From NCBI RefSeq assembly GCF_034190915.1, contig NW_026947484.1:184382982-184446981 (forward strand): a stretch of 64,000 nucleotides of DNA, written 5' to 3'. Positions 36,778 through 48,496 of the stretch are shown here, in pieces. The translations under genes and the position numbers were made by a program. The notes under the pieces were generated by a model. It was not told the origin of the DNA. It was given only the letters and a program-made list of their open reading frames with translations, and did not search any database. Position 1 is the first letter of the stretch; the number at the start of each line of letters is the position of its first letter. Origin of the DNA: Cavia porcellus. Its lineage: Eukaryota; Chordata; Mammalia; Rodentia; Caviidae.

Positions 36778-36965
36778 CATAGATTGAGAGGATCCATCTC
36801 CTTCTGTTGGGTCTTCTCCAGGATGCTTTATTCCAACATCTGAGCTGTTTCTCTCAGAGAGGCCTTTTACTTTGCTGCTTATTGATCCACCATCTTCCCA
36901 GTTTCTCCCCAACAATCACATTTTAATTTAAGGGAAGATTTAACAAGTGAGTATGTGGAGAGTGT

Positions 36966-36974
36966 GCATGCACA

Positions 36975-37018
<44 letters not shown>
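36966..37018. repeat. (CA)/(GT)n microsatellite
   Basis: A short GCATGCACACACG segment leads into about 40 bases of pure GT. Confidence 0.95.
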
Positions 37019-37019
<1 letters not shown>

Positions 37020-37735
37020 AGTCTACATCGGATATGGGAAGGGAAAGAGGCCATCAGAAATTGACAGTCATACTTAACATTGCTCAAGAATGAGTTCTGG
37101 GAAGAAAGTGTTTAATAAATTGATATTTTCCCTCAAAGAAATGGGTTTTAAACATCGGTATGCATAGGAATCCTTTATGTATCCTTTAAAAATATAGGTG
37201 CCTGGGTACCATGCTTAGAGATTTTCATTTCATACTGTAGAAATGGGCTGTGGCCCAAATGACTATATTTTTAACAAGTTTAAGGGATTCTAATAACTTA
37301 GCCTAGGAAAGAAAGATTGTTATGAGATTGGTATTAGTGAAACATTTATTCTCTTAACAGGAAAGCCATGAGATCAGAAGTCTTTTAAATGAACAGACAA
37401 GTGTTCTTAAATAAGAGGCACCTTTACCATTGTGCTAAATTAGTTTTTTAAATTCTTTTAAAATACATGATTTTTTACTTTGTGCTTCTACATTGCTTTC
37501 CTTGGAAGGCACCTGAAACACTGTATTAGCATGAGACCTTTCAGCTCCTCTGCGAGTAGGTAAGTAGAACTCTCCTGTGGAGAACGGAGAATTCACAAAG
37601 GAGTTAATCCTACTGAGTAATGCAGTAATGGGGCTTTGGGGAAAATCAGACCTCTGCTCCATAGTTTAGACTCCTGGAAACTGTTCTTTACCTCATTGTT
37701 AGTCACATAAAAGGTTAGTAAATAAAATAAATGTT
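37019..37735. other. Intergenic, nothing recognised
   Basis: AT-rich sequence. The minus-strand frame 37,435-37,662 shows no recognisable domain. Confidence 0.4.
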
Positions 37736-37739
37736 ACAT

Positions 37740-38985
37740 TTTAAAAAAGAACCTTTGCAAAAGAACCTACAGAGCAATCTGCTTAATGAAAATAGTTTTA
37801 AAAAGTCCTCAAATGATGCTGCAATACACACATCATTGGAAAGATCATACAGCATGATTGAGTTGGTTTTATCCTAGAAAAACAATGCAATAAGTTAATA
37901 GATGTAACATATCTCATAAAGAAAATTAATGATAAAAATCACATGTTCATCTCAGCTGATGCAGTAAAAGCTTCTGGAAAAATCCAACATTCATTCATAA
38001 AATCTATAATGGAAATTGGCATAGAAGGATCTTAAAATTTTATCTTAAAATGGAAAAAGCCACTTATGAGAAACCCCCATCATAGAGATGGGGAAAATGG
38101 AAAAGATTCCACAATCCCATTAAAATCTGGAATAAGACAAGGGTGTCCAATCTCACAACTCATGTTCAATATAATACTTTATTTATTTATTTTTTGGTAC
38201 TGGGGATCGAACTCACAACCTTGCTCTTGCCAGGCAGGCACTTATACTACTGGGCTAAATCCCCAGAAATACTTCAAGTCTTAGCTGCAGCAATTAGGTA
38301 AGAGGAAATAAAGAAAATGTAGTTGTATAAAAGAGAAGTCAAAATATACTCATTGCAGATGACATGATCCTTTATATATAGTAGCAAAAAACCCCTCAGC
38401 CTGGACTCTTAGAACTAATAAGAGAAATGGCAAGATACAATATAAATGCATGCAAATCAAGGACATTCTGTAACATTAATTTTAAATTTACAGACAAAAA
38501 ATCAAGAAAATTTCTTATCTTCATTTAACTGAACAGAGGAAAGAATTGAAAACTATGTGCTGTTTAATAAAAGAGGTTGAAGAACACATGAGAAAATGTA
38601 ACATTATCCCCTGGTCTTAAACAGGCAGAACTAATATTTCCATAATGACCATATTATAAACAGTAATAGATTTACTAGTCAAAATGCCAACAGCATTTCT
38701 TTCAGAAATCCAGAAAATATATTATAAATTTTATACAGAACCAAAACACATGCAAAAGTATTCACAGCAGTGCTAGGCAACAAGATCAAGACAGGAGGCA
38801 CTACCATCCAAGACATCAAGTTATATGCTAAAGTGGTAGTGGGAAAAACAGACAAATTGATATGTTACAGCTATGAAACGTGCAAATTGACCACTAAAAT
38901 AGAATAGAGGATGCAGAAACAATCCAGACATCTTTAGTCATCTAAGTTTTGACAAAAGATCAGTAATATATGGTGGAGTAAATAT
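37740..38985 (+). mobile_element. L1 ORF2 fragment (RT to C-terminal part), plus strand
   Basis: The sequence follows L1 ORF2: 'AACCTACAGAGCAATCTGCTT', 'AAAAATCACATGTTCATCTC' (RT motif A region, near 37,935), 'GGAATAAGACAAGGGTGTCC' (RT motif B, G-x-R-Q-G-C-P, near 38,129), 'GCAGATGACATGATCCTTTA' (the ADD catalytic motif, near 38,357), then the region around 38,740 ('GGCACTACCATCCAAGACATC' near 38,800) and 'TTTTGACAAAAGATCAG' near 38,948. Stops and indels abolish coding. A fresh ID-like SINE is inserted at 38,180-38,267. Confidence 0.87.
38180..38267 (-). mobile_element. Well-preserved ID-like SINE with 7-bp TSD, minus strand
   Basis: The copy reads, on the minus strand, CTGGGGATTTAGCCCAGTAG, then TGCCTGCCTGGCAAGAGC, then the B box GAGTTCGATCC and a (AAAT)n tail. 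The 7-bp direct repeat AATACTT (38,173-38,179 and 38,268-38,274) flanks it. Removing the insert restores a continuous L1 ORF2 line. This is the cleanest copy of the family in the window and serves as its reference. Confidence 0.95.
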
Positions 38986-38989
38986 AAAT

Positions 38990-41300
38990 ACTGAATATGT
39001 AATATATAGTTTTTTCTTATTATTTCTACAACTGAAATAAAGCCTACTTGGTCATAATTTGTGATGATTTCAATGATCTCCATTCTGTTTGGGAATATTT
39101 TATTAAAGTTTTTGCTTCTATATTCATTTGACAGATTGGCCTGTAGATTTCTTTTGCAGTAGTGCCCTTGTTTAGTTTTAGAATCAAAATCATGCTGGGT
39201 TATAGAAAATAAATCCAGAAATTCTCTTTACCTTTCCATTTCATTAAAAAGTTTTAAGGTACTTGTGTAGATCCAGCCATTTTCATACATTTATTTTATT
39301 TTGAAAGAGTCTTGCTGAGTCACTGAGTTGCCCTGGCTGAGCTAGAACATACAATTCTCTCAGCTCAGCATTCCCCTAAATTTAAACGATGTTTGGCTTT
39401 TATAGATATTTTTGTTCTTAGTTTCTAGCATAACACCATGTGTTGAAGGACTGCATTTTATATGTTTTCATTCATTTAAATTTAAGATTTACCTCATGAA
39501 CCAAAATATGGTCTATTTTTGTGAATGGAAATCCTGGAAATGAATTTGTACTGCTCTGTCCTGCCCTGTTACTCTTGAGTGGAGCCATCGAGAGGGTCAT
39601 TATAATCTATAATATTATTCAAGTACTCTGTATGGATATTGCTTTCTTATGTATTGTTCTATCAATTGTTTAAAAATGTACTGACATTTGGCTCTAGTGC
39701 AATTTTTTATTTTCTAGAAGTCATATTAGCTTATTTTTCATGTATTTTCAAATTTCATTGGTAGATTATTTAGATTATATATTTATATTATTTATATTAT
39801 TTTAATTTTTTAATTGATCCATCAATCATTTTTAATATTTTGCCTCCATTCTTGACAAGAATCTGTATAGAAACTGATACTGAAGTCATCACTGCAGTTT
39901 TGTGATTATATTAATTCTGATGTCATAATTAAGTTGGGGAATATTTCTTGTCTATATATTAGAGTAATAAAAGTGGTGTTATTTCTGGTATATCTTTTCT
40001 CATTTTATACATTTTATTTATATTTAATGTGAGCTCATATTTTTAACATTTTGTTTTATTTTTTCAGTTTTTCACAGTCTGACTTTTAGATTGATTATTT
40101 GGGTTATTTATATTTAACATATAATTGTAAATTTTATTTACATCTACCATCAAGTTTATATTTATTCTATTTTGTCTTTACTTTTTTTGTATTTACATGC
40201 TACTTTATTCTATTGTATTTTCATTATAACTCATTAAATAAATAAAAATTTATGTATTATATTACTACTGTCTCATTAAATCATTTTATTTTTATTTTTT
40301 ATTGTGTATTTCTAATACCCATGTTTAACTTCTCATAATTTATCTTCAAATAACACAATATCAACTTGTATTAATGCTAAAAAATTTATTACCTAATTTT
40401 CTATTTCTGCTTGCCATCCTTTGTTTTACCAGTATTATATATTTTAGATCTACATTTTTTACAAATCACCCAAATTATCTATAATATTTGTATTCACTAA
40501 TCTGTTAATAAAATTAAAATAAGCAAAATTTTAATATTTATTCTTATTTATCAATCTTGATAATTTTTAATATATAATTCAAATCCCATCTGCTATCCTT
40601 TTTTAAATATTTTAACGTTCCTTTAACATTCACTGAAAATCTATGAAAAACGATTTATCAACTTTTTTGTATCTTAAAGATTTTCTTATTAAGACACTTT
40701 GACTTAGTAGTTGAGGGACATTCTGTTTTCCAATACAATCAAGATTGACAATTATTCTTTCAACTTTTTCAAGGTATCATTCCTTTTTCTTGTTTATATA
40801 AATGTTTACAGAACTCTAGAAATGTTTCATTTTTCTGTGTTGTGTTGTTTTAAAGGCTACTTTTTTGATCTTTGTACTTATTACAGTTTATTTTCAATCT
40901 TATATGGCTGGATTGCTCTGTGGTCTTGTGTTTTGTATATTCTACTTGGGATTTGTTGAGCAGCTTGATTTCTAGATTATAGTAGTTTTCACAAAATGAA
41001 GAATATTTAGTCATTCTTTAGGAAATGTTTCTTGTTTCTTGATTCTCCTGGTATATTTCTGACTCAAGTTATGGAAATATCAGAGCACTAATGGTTTCTT
41101 GCCCACTTGTCAGTGAGGCATGTTCATTTCTCATTTTTATTTATACATAATTGTGTAGTCTGTAACTCTGTGTTTGCAATTTTTCTGAACTTTATTCCCA
41201 CAACTACTCATCTTATATTGTACTAAATTTACCATACACTTTTCCAATATTTCAGTTTTTTAAAGTAGAATGGATAATTACAGTTATTTATTTATGGATA
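38990..41300 (-). mobile_element. Old L1, ORF2 5' part and ORF1, minus strand
   Basis: Antisense L1 landmarks run toward the element's 5' end: 'AGATTGGCCTGTAGATTTC' (39,133), 'CCAAAATATGGTCTATTTTTG' (39,500), 'TATTGCTTTCTTATG..TGTTCTATCAATTG' (39,640) and AT-rich EN-region sequence to about 40.4 kb. Then ORF1-type antisense follows: 'CTACTTGGGATTTGTTGAGCAG' (40,941) and 'CTTGATTCTCCTGGTATATTTC' (41,037). It is heavily decayed, with a B1-like SINE inside. ORF1/ORF2 junction coordinates cannot be fixed. Confidence 0.72.
39285..39380 (-). mobile_element. B1-like 7SL-derived SINE fragment, minus strand
   Basis: 'GAGTCTTGCTGAGTCACTG..', 'TGCCCTGGCTGAGCTAGAAC' and 'CAGCTCAGCATTCCCC' follow the antisense order of a B1-type SINE (polyadenylated end on the left). 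The left monomer start is missing. It interrupts the antisense L1. Confidence 0.72.
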
Positions 41301-42556
41301 AAAGCAGAAACCCAATCACTATCTCTCACTCAAACAATTTTCAGACATTTCATTTGGTGGATCTTCATTTGGCTCTAGAAGACTTCAAATTCTTTTTATT
41401 AAATATCAGTGTTTCTTATAGGTTTCAAACAATAAAGAATTTTAAAATATACTGTGCCTGGAGGTGTACAGTGACAAAGTACTATTCAACCTTTTCCTGT
41501 ACTGTATGGTAGGGACAATGGGATGATAGCATATATTTGAGATGTGAAATACTGCATAAAATAGCATAAAATCTGGGAGATATCAACTGAAGGGATATGT
41601 TGGTATTTTTATGATTTATATAGATTTTGAATTCCAGATGGCACTTTAAAGCAACAAAATTAATTTAAAACATAGCTTATTTTTCTTCTGCCATATGACA
41701 AAAAGTTTTATAAACTGAATGAAATGTCTTGTGATAAAGTAAGTCTTTCTAGTAGATCTATAGGTCTTAATTTTAATGAAACTCTCCATTTGTCACAGAC
41801 ATGATTTTTATTCAAAGAAATAAAATGTTCCTCTTGTCAGAGAATTTTCAATATATCCTGTGTCAAAAAAAAAAAAAAAAACAAAACATAATCTCTAAAT
41901 CTGATGCTGTTTTATCACTGTTCTTATTTCTCTTTAAGGTTATGTGATTTCAATGATAAATGAAATCATTTTATTTGAGTTCTAAAATGTTAGGCTTATT
42001 AGTGCATTTAAAATTGAAAAGAGATTAGTCACCTAGACAGCGTCGTACACTCCATGTGTGAAAGTGTATATTCCATGTGTGAAAGTATCTAGTGTCTATA
42101 AGAATGAACTTTATTTTTAGATTAAACATGTGAAGGCACAAGATACAAATTTGAACAGTTCTTTACAACCTCTGTGCTTTAGAATTGGACGATCTGTGAT
42201 TACCTTTAGTCTGTCTCCTTTATAATTTTGCAAATGCTTCCCCTTGATACCCTTTTTGAAACGTTATTTCTATTATGATTTTCCTTAATGGAAATGTGAG
42301 AATGGTGCTCATTTTCTTGATGAGAGATGCACTTGTCATGCTTGACTGACAATATTTAAGAGATAACTTTCTAATGTGGTCTACAATTTTGTTTCATATA
42401 AAGGAAAAAATTCCTTCTTTTAGTATGCATTTTTGTACTCCTCTTTTTGGTTTCTTAATGAAATGATATACAAAAAGTGCTGAGACCTAAGGTTTTCTAC
42501 AAGGACTTCGAAATTAATAGTCTAGTTTGGAATTCTCTCTATCAATTAAAATGTAT
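41301..42556. other. Intergenic, with an A17 run
   Basis: AT-rich sequence. An A-rich run at 41,864-41,887 could be the tail of an unrecognised retroelement, but nothing upstream is identifiable. Confidence 0.4.
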
Positions 42557-42735
42557 GTTAACAATTCAATGTCTGTGTCTCCCCAAAGCTCACTCAATAA
42601 AACTTTAACCCCACTATGATGATGTTTGGAAATGACAAGAAATAGTGTTGGGTGAGTTCATGAGAGATTTCTCATGATGAGATTACTGGACATATAAGAA
42701 AAGGCCCCAGAGCTCTTGTTTTCCTTCCTAAAATC
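42557..42735 (+). mobile_element. MLT1-type LTR, 5' part, plus strand
   Basis: 'AATGTCTGTGTCTCCCCAAAG', 'TTTAACCCCACTATGATGATG', 'GGTGAGTTCATGAGAG', then 'GGACATATAAGAAAAGGCCCC' and 'CAGAGCTCTTGTTTTCC' follow the U3-to-TATA order of MLT1/MST LTRs. The downstream half is missing. Confidence 0.75.
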
Positions 42736-43754
42736 AAATTTCCAGTTAGTAATAATGAATTAATTCTTCAGGAGCAAACTTTACAGTTTTGTAGCTCTAG
42801 TACTATTTTGTTATGGCTACTTTCTCAGGATGCCAGCATATTCCATTCTTGTCACATAAGAAAAAAGACTTGGATGTAAGCATTAGAGCTAATTGCTAGA
42901 AAATTAGAAAGAGTTAATTTCTTCTCACTCTCTTCCTTCTTTTCCTCCTTTTCTTCCTTTAGAGAAAAAGACCAGAGAGATTAGATGGTATCAATAATTG
43001 ACCATTTGTATGGTGAGGAATCTCTTTTGTGTAGTGAGGGTTGCAAATAATATATAAACTGGAGTTCTTTAGAAATTTGGTCAGATAATGCATAATGAAT
43101 AAAATATATGATGAACAAGAGGTCTGAGCTTTAAAAAATAAGGGAGCTCCAAAATTCTAATGTTTTCAAAAGCTTATCTATATAATTTATTCAAACATTG
43201 TGCATGGTATATTTCTTTTTCTGAGAATTTAAGTATTACAGACATGGATACTATTTATAAAATGCATAAGTTAGATTTAGGAGTATGCATAATTTTAAGT
43301 AATTAATAACATTGTGTATAATACCTTATGATATGATAATAGCACATTTAGCAAATAAAAACAATTTGAATTTGCTGAGTTAAGAGAAAACCTTTCCTGC
43401 ACACCATTTATCAAAACTGCCTGCTTGACCTAGGTGGAGGATTTTGCAAAAGAGTATTCAGGTTGCAAATGTTCCTGATTTCACAGAATGCAATAGGGGA
43501 AATAATTACTTTACCAATGATAATTGAAAAGATAGTAGAAACCTTCCAGGTAAAAGGTGTTTTTTCATTGAACTTTAGTTATTTTTTAAACAGGCAGTCT
43601 TTTATCAGCTACAGAGACCCCAAACATTAAGTAGACTCTAAGATTTTGGGAGCAAACTAAACCATGGGAATGAAGAAAATTGTAAAACTAATCATTTCAA
43701 TACCTATGTTAAGATATTTTAAACGGTAGCTGATGCATTGCAATGCAAAATATT
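42736..43754. other. Intergenic, nothing recognised
   Basis: AT-rich sequence without an identifiable gene or repeat. Confidence 0.45.
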
Positions 43755-43764
43755 AAAACCATGT

Positions 43765-43952
43765 CCACCTTGTGTTCTTTGATACTGTGATTTGAGGAAC
43801 TATTTTCAAGAAAATAGTGTGTAATCTACTAGCAGGTAATTTCTTACTGTTATGGTTTTTTGTTTTGTTTTGTTTTGTTTTGTTTTGTAGTTCTGTATTG
43901 CGTGTACCCTTACGCTGCTTTGGTTTGTTTTGTGTTTTTCTCTTTTTCCTCT

Positions 43953-43980
<28 letters not shown>
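43765..43980 (+). mobile_element. 5'-truncated L1 tail insertion, 216 bp, with 10-bp TSD
   Basis: The insert carries only the end of the L1 3'UTR, matching 53,650-53,830: 'GTGTAATCTACTAGCAGG', 'TTCTTACTGTTATGG', 'TAGTTCTGTATTGCGTGTAC', 'TTTTTCTCTTTTTCC', then an A24-type tail. The 10-bp direct repeat AAAACCATGT (43,755-43,764 and 43,981-43,990) brackets it, and the target (TTAAAA) fits the L1 endonuclease preference TTTT/A on the opposite strand. The long clean A tail argues for relative youth. Confidence 0.93.
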
Positions 43981-43984
<4 letters not shown>

Positions 43985-43990
43985 CCATGT

Positions 43991-45045
43991 ATAAGTTCTT
44001 ATTTCTGTGAAGATAAATAGCTAATATATACTGCTTCTTCATTAATTCAGAGATACATTAATACAAAGTGAAATTTGTTTAATGACTGATTTTAACATTT
44101 ATTAGTTATTACTCTTTCAAAAGACTTGTTTGAACTCTTTCAGATGTTAATAGCAAAAAAGTCTGATTGTTAATTTTGAGCTTCAATATAAAAAGCTCTT
44201 TAAAGATGGTGAAATCAATTAAATGTATTTATTAAAATAAATAAAAATTTAAAAATTTGGTTTATTGAAAAATGCTTCCAAAACTGTTGGAAAAATCCCT
44301 TGTTAATTTATTGGGACTATTTAATGTATTTTTATTTTCAGTTAGTTTCAACATATATTCAGAGTAACCTTCATTTTTCTTATCAATGAAATGAAATAAT
44401 TTAATACATAGAGCAATAATACATAGAGCACAAATTTTTAAAATATTTTACTAGGCACATATTTCAATTTTTGCTTCAAAAAAGTTTTACATATAAAAGG
44501 AAAAAAGACAGAATTATGAAGCTATTTAAGTAAAGCAAATTATTAACTTGAACTGCATGCCCAGGTGTATATTCTGAGGGTGAACAATAAGCCTACTCAA
44601 AAGTTATATATTCATTTTTTGTTGCTTTTCTCGATACACAGAAAGGGAATTACGGTTTAGTGCTGTAGGCAGTAGTCAGTGGTATGAAAAGGAACATTGG
44701 TAGTGAGCTAAGAAACACTTAAACTAGAAGTTTACAAAGCACCATTTATGTGTTGTTTCTCTAATTGTCTAATTAACCTTTAATTATGATCTTCCCCAAG
44801 ACAGAATTTTCAACTAATCATCCAATCACTGTTTTTTCTTTTAATCATATAAAAATAAAAATGTCTATTGTAACTATGACTAATCCAATGAATTAAAATG
44901 GAGGGAAACTATATGAAAATGAAACCATTGAAATCAAATACATAAGTCTGGATATTTTGGCATTTATTTTTAATGTGTAACCACTCAAATAAACAATTGA
45001 AGAAAGAAACCATAACAATATCATAATATATATGATGTTGCTGGA
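43991..45045. other. Intergenic, nothing recognised
   Basis: AT-rich sequence; no recognisable feature. Confidence 0.45.
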
Positions 45046-45119
45046 ATGCTACTGGAAATTGGGCTCAGGACATTATATATGCTATGAAACATTATACCAC
45101 TGAGCAATAATTCCAGATC
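45046..45119 (-). mobile_element. Decayed ID-like SINE, minus strand
   Basis: 'TACTGGAAATTGGGCTCAGG', 'TATATATGCTATGAAAC' and 'ATACCACTGAGCAATAATTCC' keep the antisense order of the ID-like body with many changes. It is older than the other copies. Confidence 0.65.
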
Positions 45120-46423
45120 TTGTACTGACTATATTAATGAATCAATAAATAAAAAGATCATTATGCCAATTAATACAGCAAACATAAATCAATGCAATTA
45201 GTGAACTAAAATAAAAAGCTTGCAAAACATAATAAAATAAAAACATAGTTTTGTCATTTTAGCTGTGTTTTGTACTATGTTTCAACTAAAGTGACATTTT
45301 ACCCTCAAAATTGGATGTGGTGGTCATAATATAGTGTATGTATTTTTAACAACAACAAAACAGAACTGTCAGAGGAAACATGTTGAAAACAGAAGTAGAA
45401 ATATCAAAGAGTAAGTAGATAGAAATAGTTGATAACATAAAAATCTGCTAAATCGAATGCATGCAAATCAACCATTAACACATAGGTTTTTTTTACTGTG
45501 TAGAAAAATCCCATTTGAGACATTAAGTTTCAGTATTATATTTGAGTTCTATTGGTGCATATTACTTATGCAGAACACTGGATTTCATTTTTGGCATATT
45601 TACATACTCGCATAGCATATTTTGATTATTTTTACTCTCCTATTATTCTCTTTCTCCCCCACTCCAGATTCCCTTTTTATTTTCTCATTTTGCTTTTATT
45701 TTTCACATTATTTTTAACAATAAAATATGGAACACAACATAGTACACAAAGGCATTATTAGTTAAAAATGATATGATTACTATTTGAATGTTTAATAATT
45801 AACGATGAATGAAAATGTTAAATGGACATATTACTAAATAAAAATTGTAATGCATCTTAGGGATGTTAATGTGTATATGTAGCAATTTAATACGCAATAT
45901 TTCATGAACTTATGTACATATCAAAAATTGGAAAGAAAAACTTTTATATTAAGCTTATGATTTTACACTTGGAAGATGCAGATGTAGTGATTATAAAAAA
46001 TTTCTAACATTAAGTCTGAACAGTTTCTATAAATCCAGAGGAAAATACAATGTATTATGTTTTGCTGCCAGGTTATGAACATATTTTTAGTAACAATTCA
46101 GATTAAAGCAACCATTTTGAAATCCTTTAGTCTTTATTAGATGTAAAATAAATAAGAGAAAATTAAAAGGAAAATATTACAAATTAATAATTATCCTTTC
46201 TAAACAAAGTACAGCTTCAAATCTGAAAGCAGCTTTTTCTCATACTTGATGATAATATGCAAACTGGGAAAGAAGAGAAAATGCTACCAGCCTACTCTAC
46301 TGGGAAATTGACAAGATAAACAGAAGAACAGATCAGAGCATTTAATTCATATATCTACAGCTGTTTTAAATGCTATCTGACAGGTACTTCATTTATATCC
46401 ACTAGAAAGAAAAAGCTGATCAG

Positions 46424-46425
<2 letters not shown>
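45120..46425. other. Intergenic, nothing recognised
   Basis: AT-rich sequence. The plus-strand frame at 45,552-45,761 is hydrophobic by base composition only. Confidence 0.45.

Positions 46426-46466
<41 letters not shown>
46426..46466. repeat. (CA)n microsatellite
   Basis: A pure CA run of about 41 bases. Confidence 0.97.
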
Positions 46467-46467
<1 letters not shown>

Positions 46468-48454
46468 TCATTTTCTGTTAAAATGAATAGTTGTAGGTAT
46501 TTGTAGTTTAAAGCAAAAATGTTTAAATCTTTGTCATTATGCAACTTTCAAAGATATTTTTAGAATACTACATTTATTTCTCTGTACCAAGCTGTAATAG
46601 CAAAACACTGCCACAAATGGCATATTTTAATGTAATTTCACAAGCACATCAAATATGAGCTTCTTTCAAAAAGTTTTTTCTCTTTGCTGCACTAAGCTCC
46701 CTGACATAAAGAAAGTCTTCTCAAACAAAACCCAGTCAAAAGGATTACCCAATGAGTGGGACTGCTATGTGTTTGTCTTCTCTTGCTTATTGGAGTTTTC
46801 TTGCCTTTCAGATTCTTCAGTAGTGATGTTATTGTCTTAAATGCCTCCACAAATCAATCATAAGTTCTGAGGCTAAACAGCTTTTACTGAAATGTTTACT
46901 AGGTCATCTAAGAGACCATGATATGAGATATCTTCAATAAGTAATTTCATAAAGCTTTACTTATAAGGTGAAAAATGACAGGTATGGAATATGTGCTGTG
47001 TTTTTCACTTCTTTAAGAATCCTATGATACCTCATTTAATGTTTAAAATGACTAATACAATCCCACTGTTAGAGAGTGATCAGTGTATTGCCACAGGTCC
47101 CAGATTGTAGTGTCAGAGGCAAACTCAAAATTAGGATTCAGCAAAGTCTGACTTAACAGCAAGACTTCTTTTGTACTTTATTGTATTACTTTGCAATTTA
47201 AGAAGATATTTTCTAGTCATCTACCTTTTGCGGAATCTCCTTTTAAAAATAGGTTATGATCCTAAAAACATTATTACAAGAAATACTTGAAATTTCCTCT
47301 TTATTTTCAAGATAATGAGATCAATATTAATATCATAAGGAAAAATTATTTGGGTATATTAATAAATAGAACTTACAAACAATATAGCTCTTGAGAAAAA
47401 ATAACATTAAATGCTGTAGAGTACAGGAATACTCCATAATTTGATATATAAATTATTTATTTCAAAATTTTGTTATATTTCATTTCTATTTTACAAATCC
47501 TTTAAAATAAAGTTTTGGTAATTCTTTCTTTTTGGATGATAAGCCGTTCTACAGATATGAATACTTACTAGCTAATGCTACTTTGCCAAACATGATATTA
47601 AGCTTTACATAAGAATTTGAGATGCCTTAATTTCGTACTGTAAATCACTCAGTACATTAAATCAAACATACAAAATATAAACTCAAGAAAATTAGGCATT
47701 ATTTTCTGGAAAATGGAAGGCTTAGTCATATTATCTTACATGATATATTCTTTATCATTCACCTATAAATTCAGAAATTGAAATCATAGTTTAAACATGT
47801 GATCTCAATTTCTAAATAATTAGTGTTTGAAATTTGTTAAAATTAATATTTGTGAAGTATATAGTTTATTATTTGATAAATAATATACTTAGCTTGGTTG
47901 TAAAAAGAAGAAGAAAATAGTCCTCAGACAATTTTTAAAAACCCAATGGAAAGCCAGTGTTTTTTAGATGAGAATAATCTTCGGGAACAATTTTGTCATA
48001 GCCCCTACAAGCTTTCTATAACACTGAGAGGCTTCTGTAAATTAATATAAATACAAATCATGTTAAAACTTGTCCAATAGCTGAACAAAATCAATATAAG
48101 TTGCCCAACCACACTGTCAAATTTTCTTATCAATTTTCTTTTAACCAATTGAATTTACAAAAGAAACAGTGTCTCAGGCAAAAGAAAATATGCCACTTGA
48201 AAACTTAGAAAACTTTTAACCAAACCTCACTTACTAAGAAGCTTTGAAGCTAGGGGCAGAGTTGAAAAAATGAAAAGATGACACATATCTTATCTTTTAA
48301 TGCAAAAATATTTTCAAAACATAGGTTATGATATTTGAGGCAGCAGAAAAAATCAGTCAGAGTTTATGAAAACTCCACAGAGATATTGACTAATAATTTC
48401 CAGTATCAAGAACTAAAGGTACTGCCTCACAAATTTATAGAAACAACAAAATGG

Positions 48455-48460
<6 letters not shown>
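46467..48460. other. Intergenic, nothing recognised
   Basis: About 2 kb of AT-rich sequence with no identifiable repeat or gene. Confidence 0.45.

Positions 48461-48494
<34 letters not shown>
48461..48494. repeat. (TA)n microsatellite
   Basis: A pure TA run of about 34 bases. Confidence 0.96.

Positions 48495-48496
<2 letters not shown>

Larger units (their letters stand above)
33923..36914 (-). mobile_element. Complete HAL1-like half-L1, minus strand, 11-bp TSD
   Basis: A 2,992-bp element is bounded by a perfect 11-bp direct repeat ATCACATTTTA at 33,912-33,922 and 36,915-36,925. Its minus-strand 5' end reads GGGGAGAAACTGGGAAGATG, an L1-type start. A GC-richer 5'UTR of about 0.8 kb (36,089-36,914, including a (CTTT)n tract) is followed by an ORF1-like region (about 36,088-35,175) and a 3'UTR of about 1.25 kb ending in an A/T-rich tail. 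There is no ORF2. The 3'UTR aligns by eye with the L1 3'UTR at 52.4-53.8 kb; for example 34,198-34,400 is the reverse complement of about 53,035-53,210. This layout (5'UTR-ORF1-3'UTR) is that of HAL1 elements, known in mammals as non-autonomous L1 derivatives. It depends on L1 ORF2p in trans (established for the class, inferred here). Confidence 0.87.

Noticed and set aside
36694..36915. Lys/Arg-rich frame KKERKKERKKER on the minus strand
   Set aside because: It is translation of the (CTTT)n microsatellite in the HAL1-like leader.
37740..41300. Twin-priming explanation for the opposed L1 pieces
   Set aside because: The order is sense 3' part on the left and antisense 5' part on the right, without a 3' tail at either outer end. 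This does not fit twin priming, so two independent insertions are more likely.
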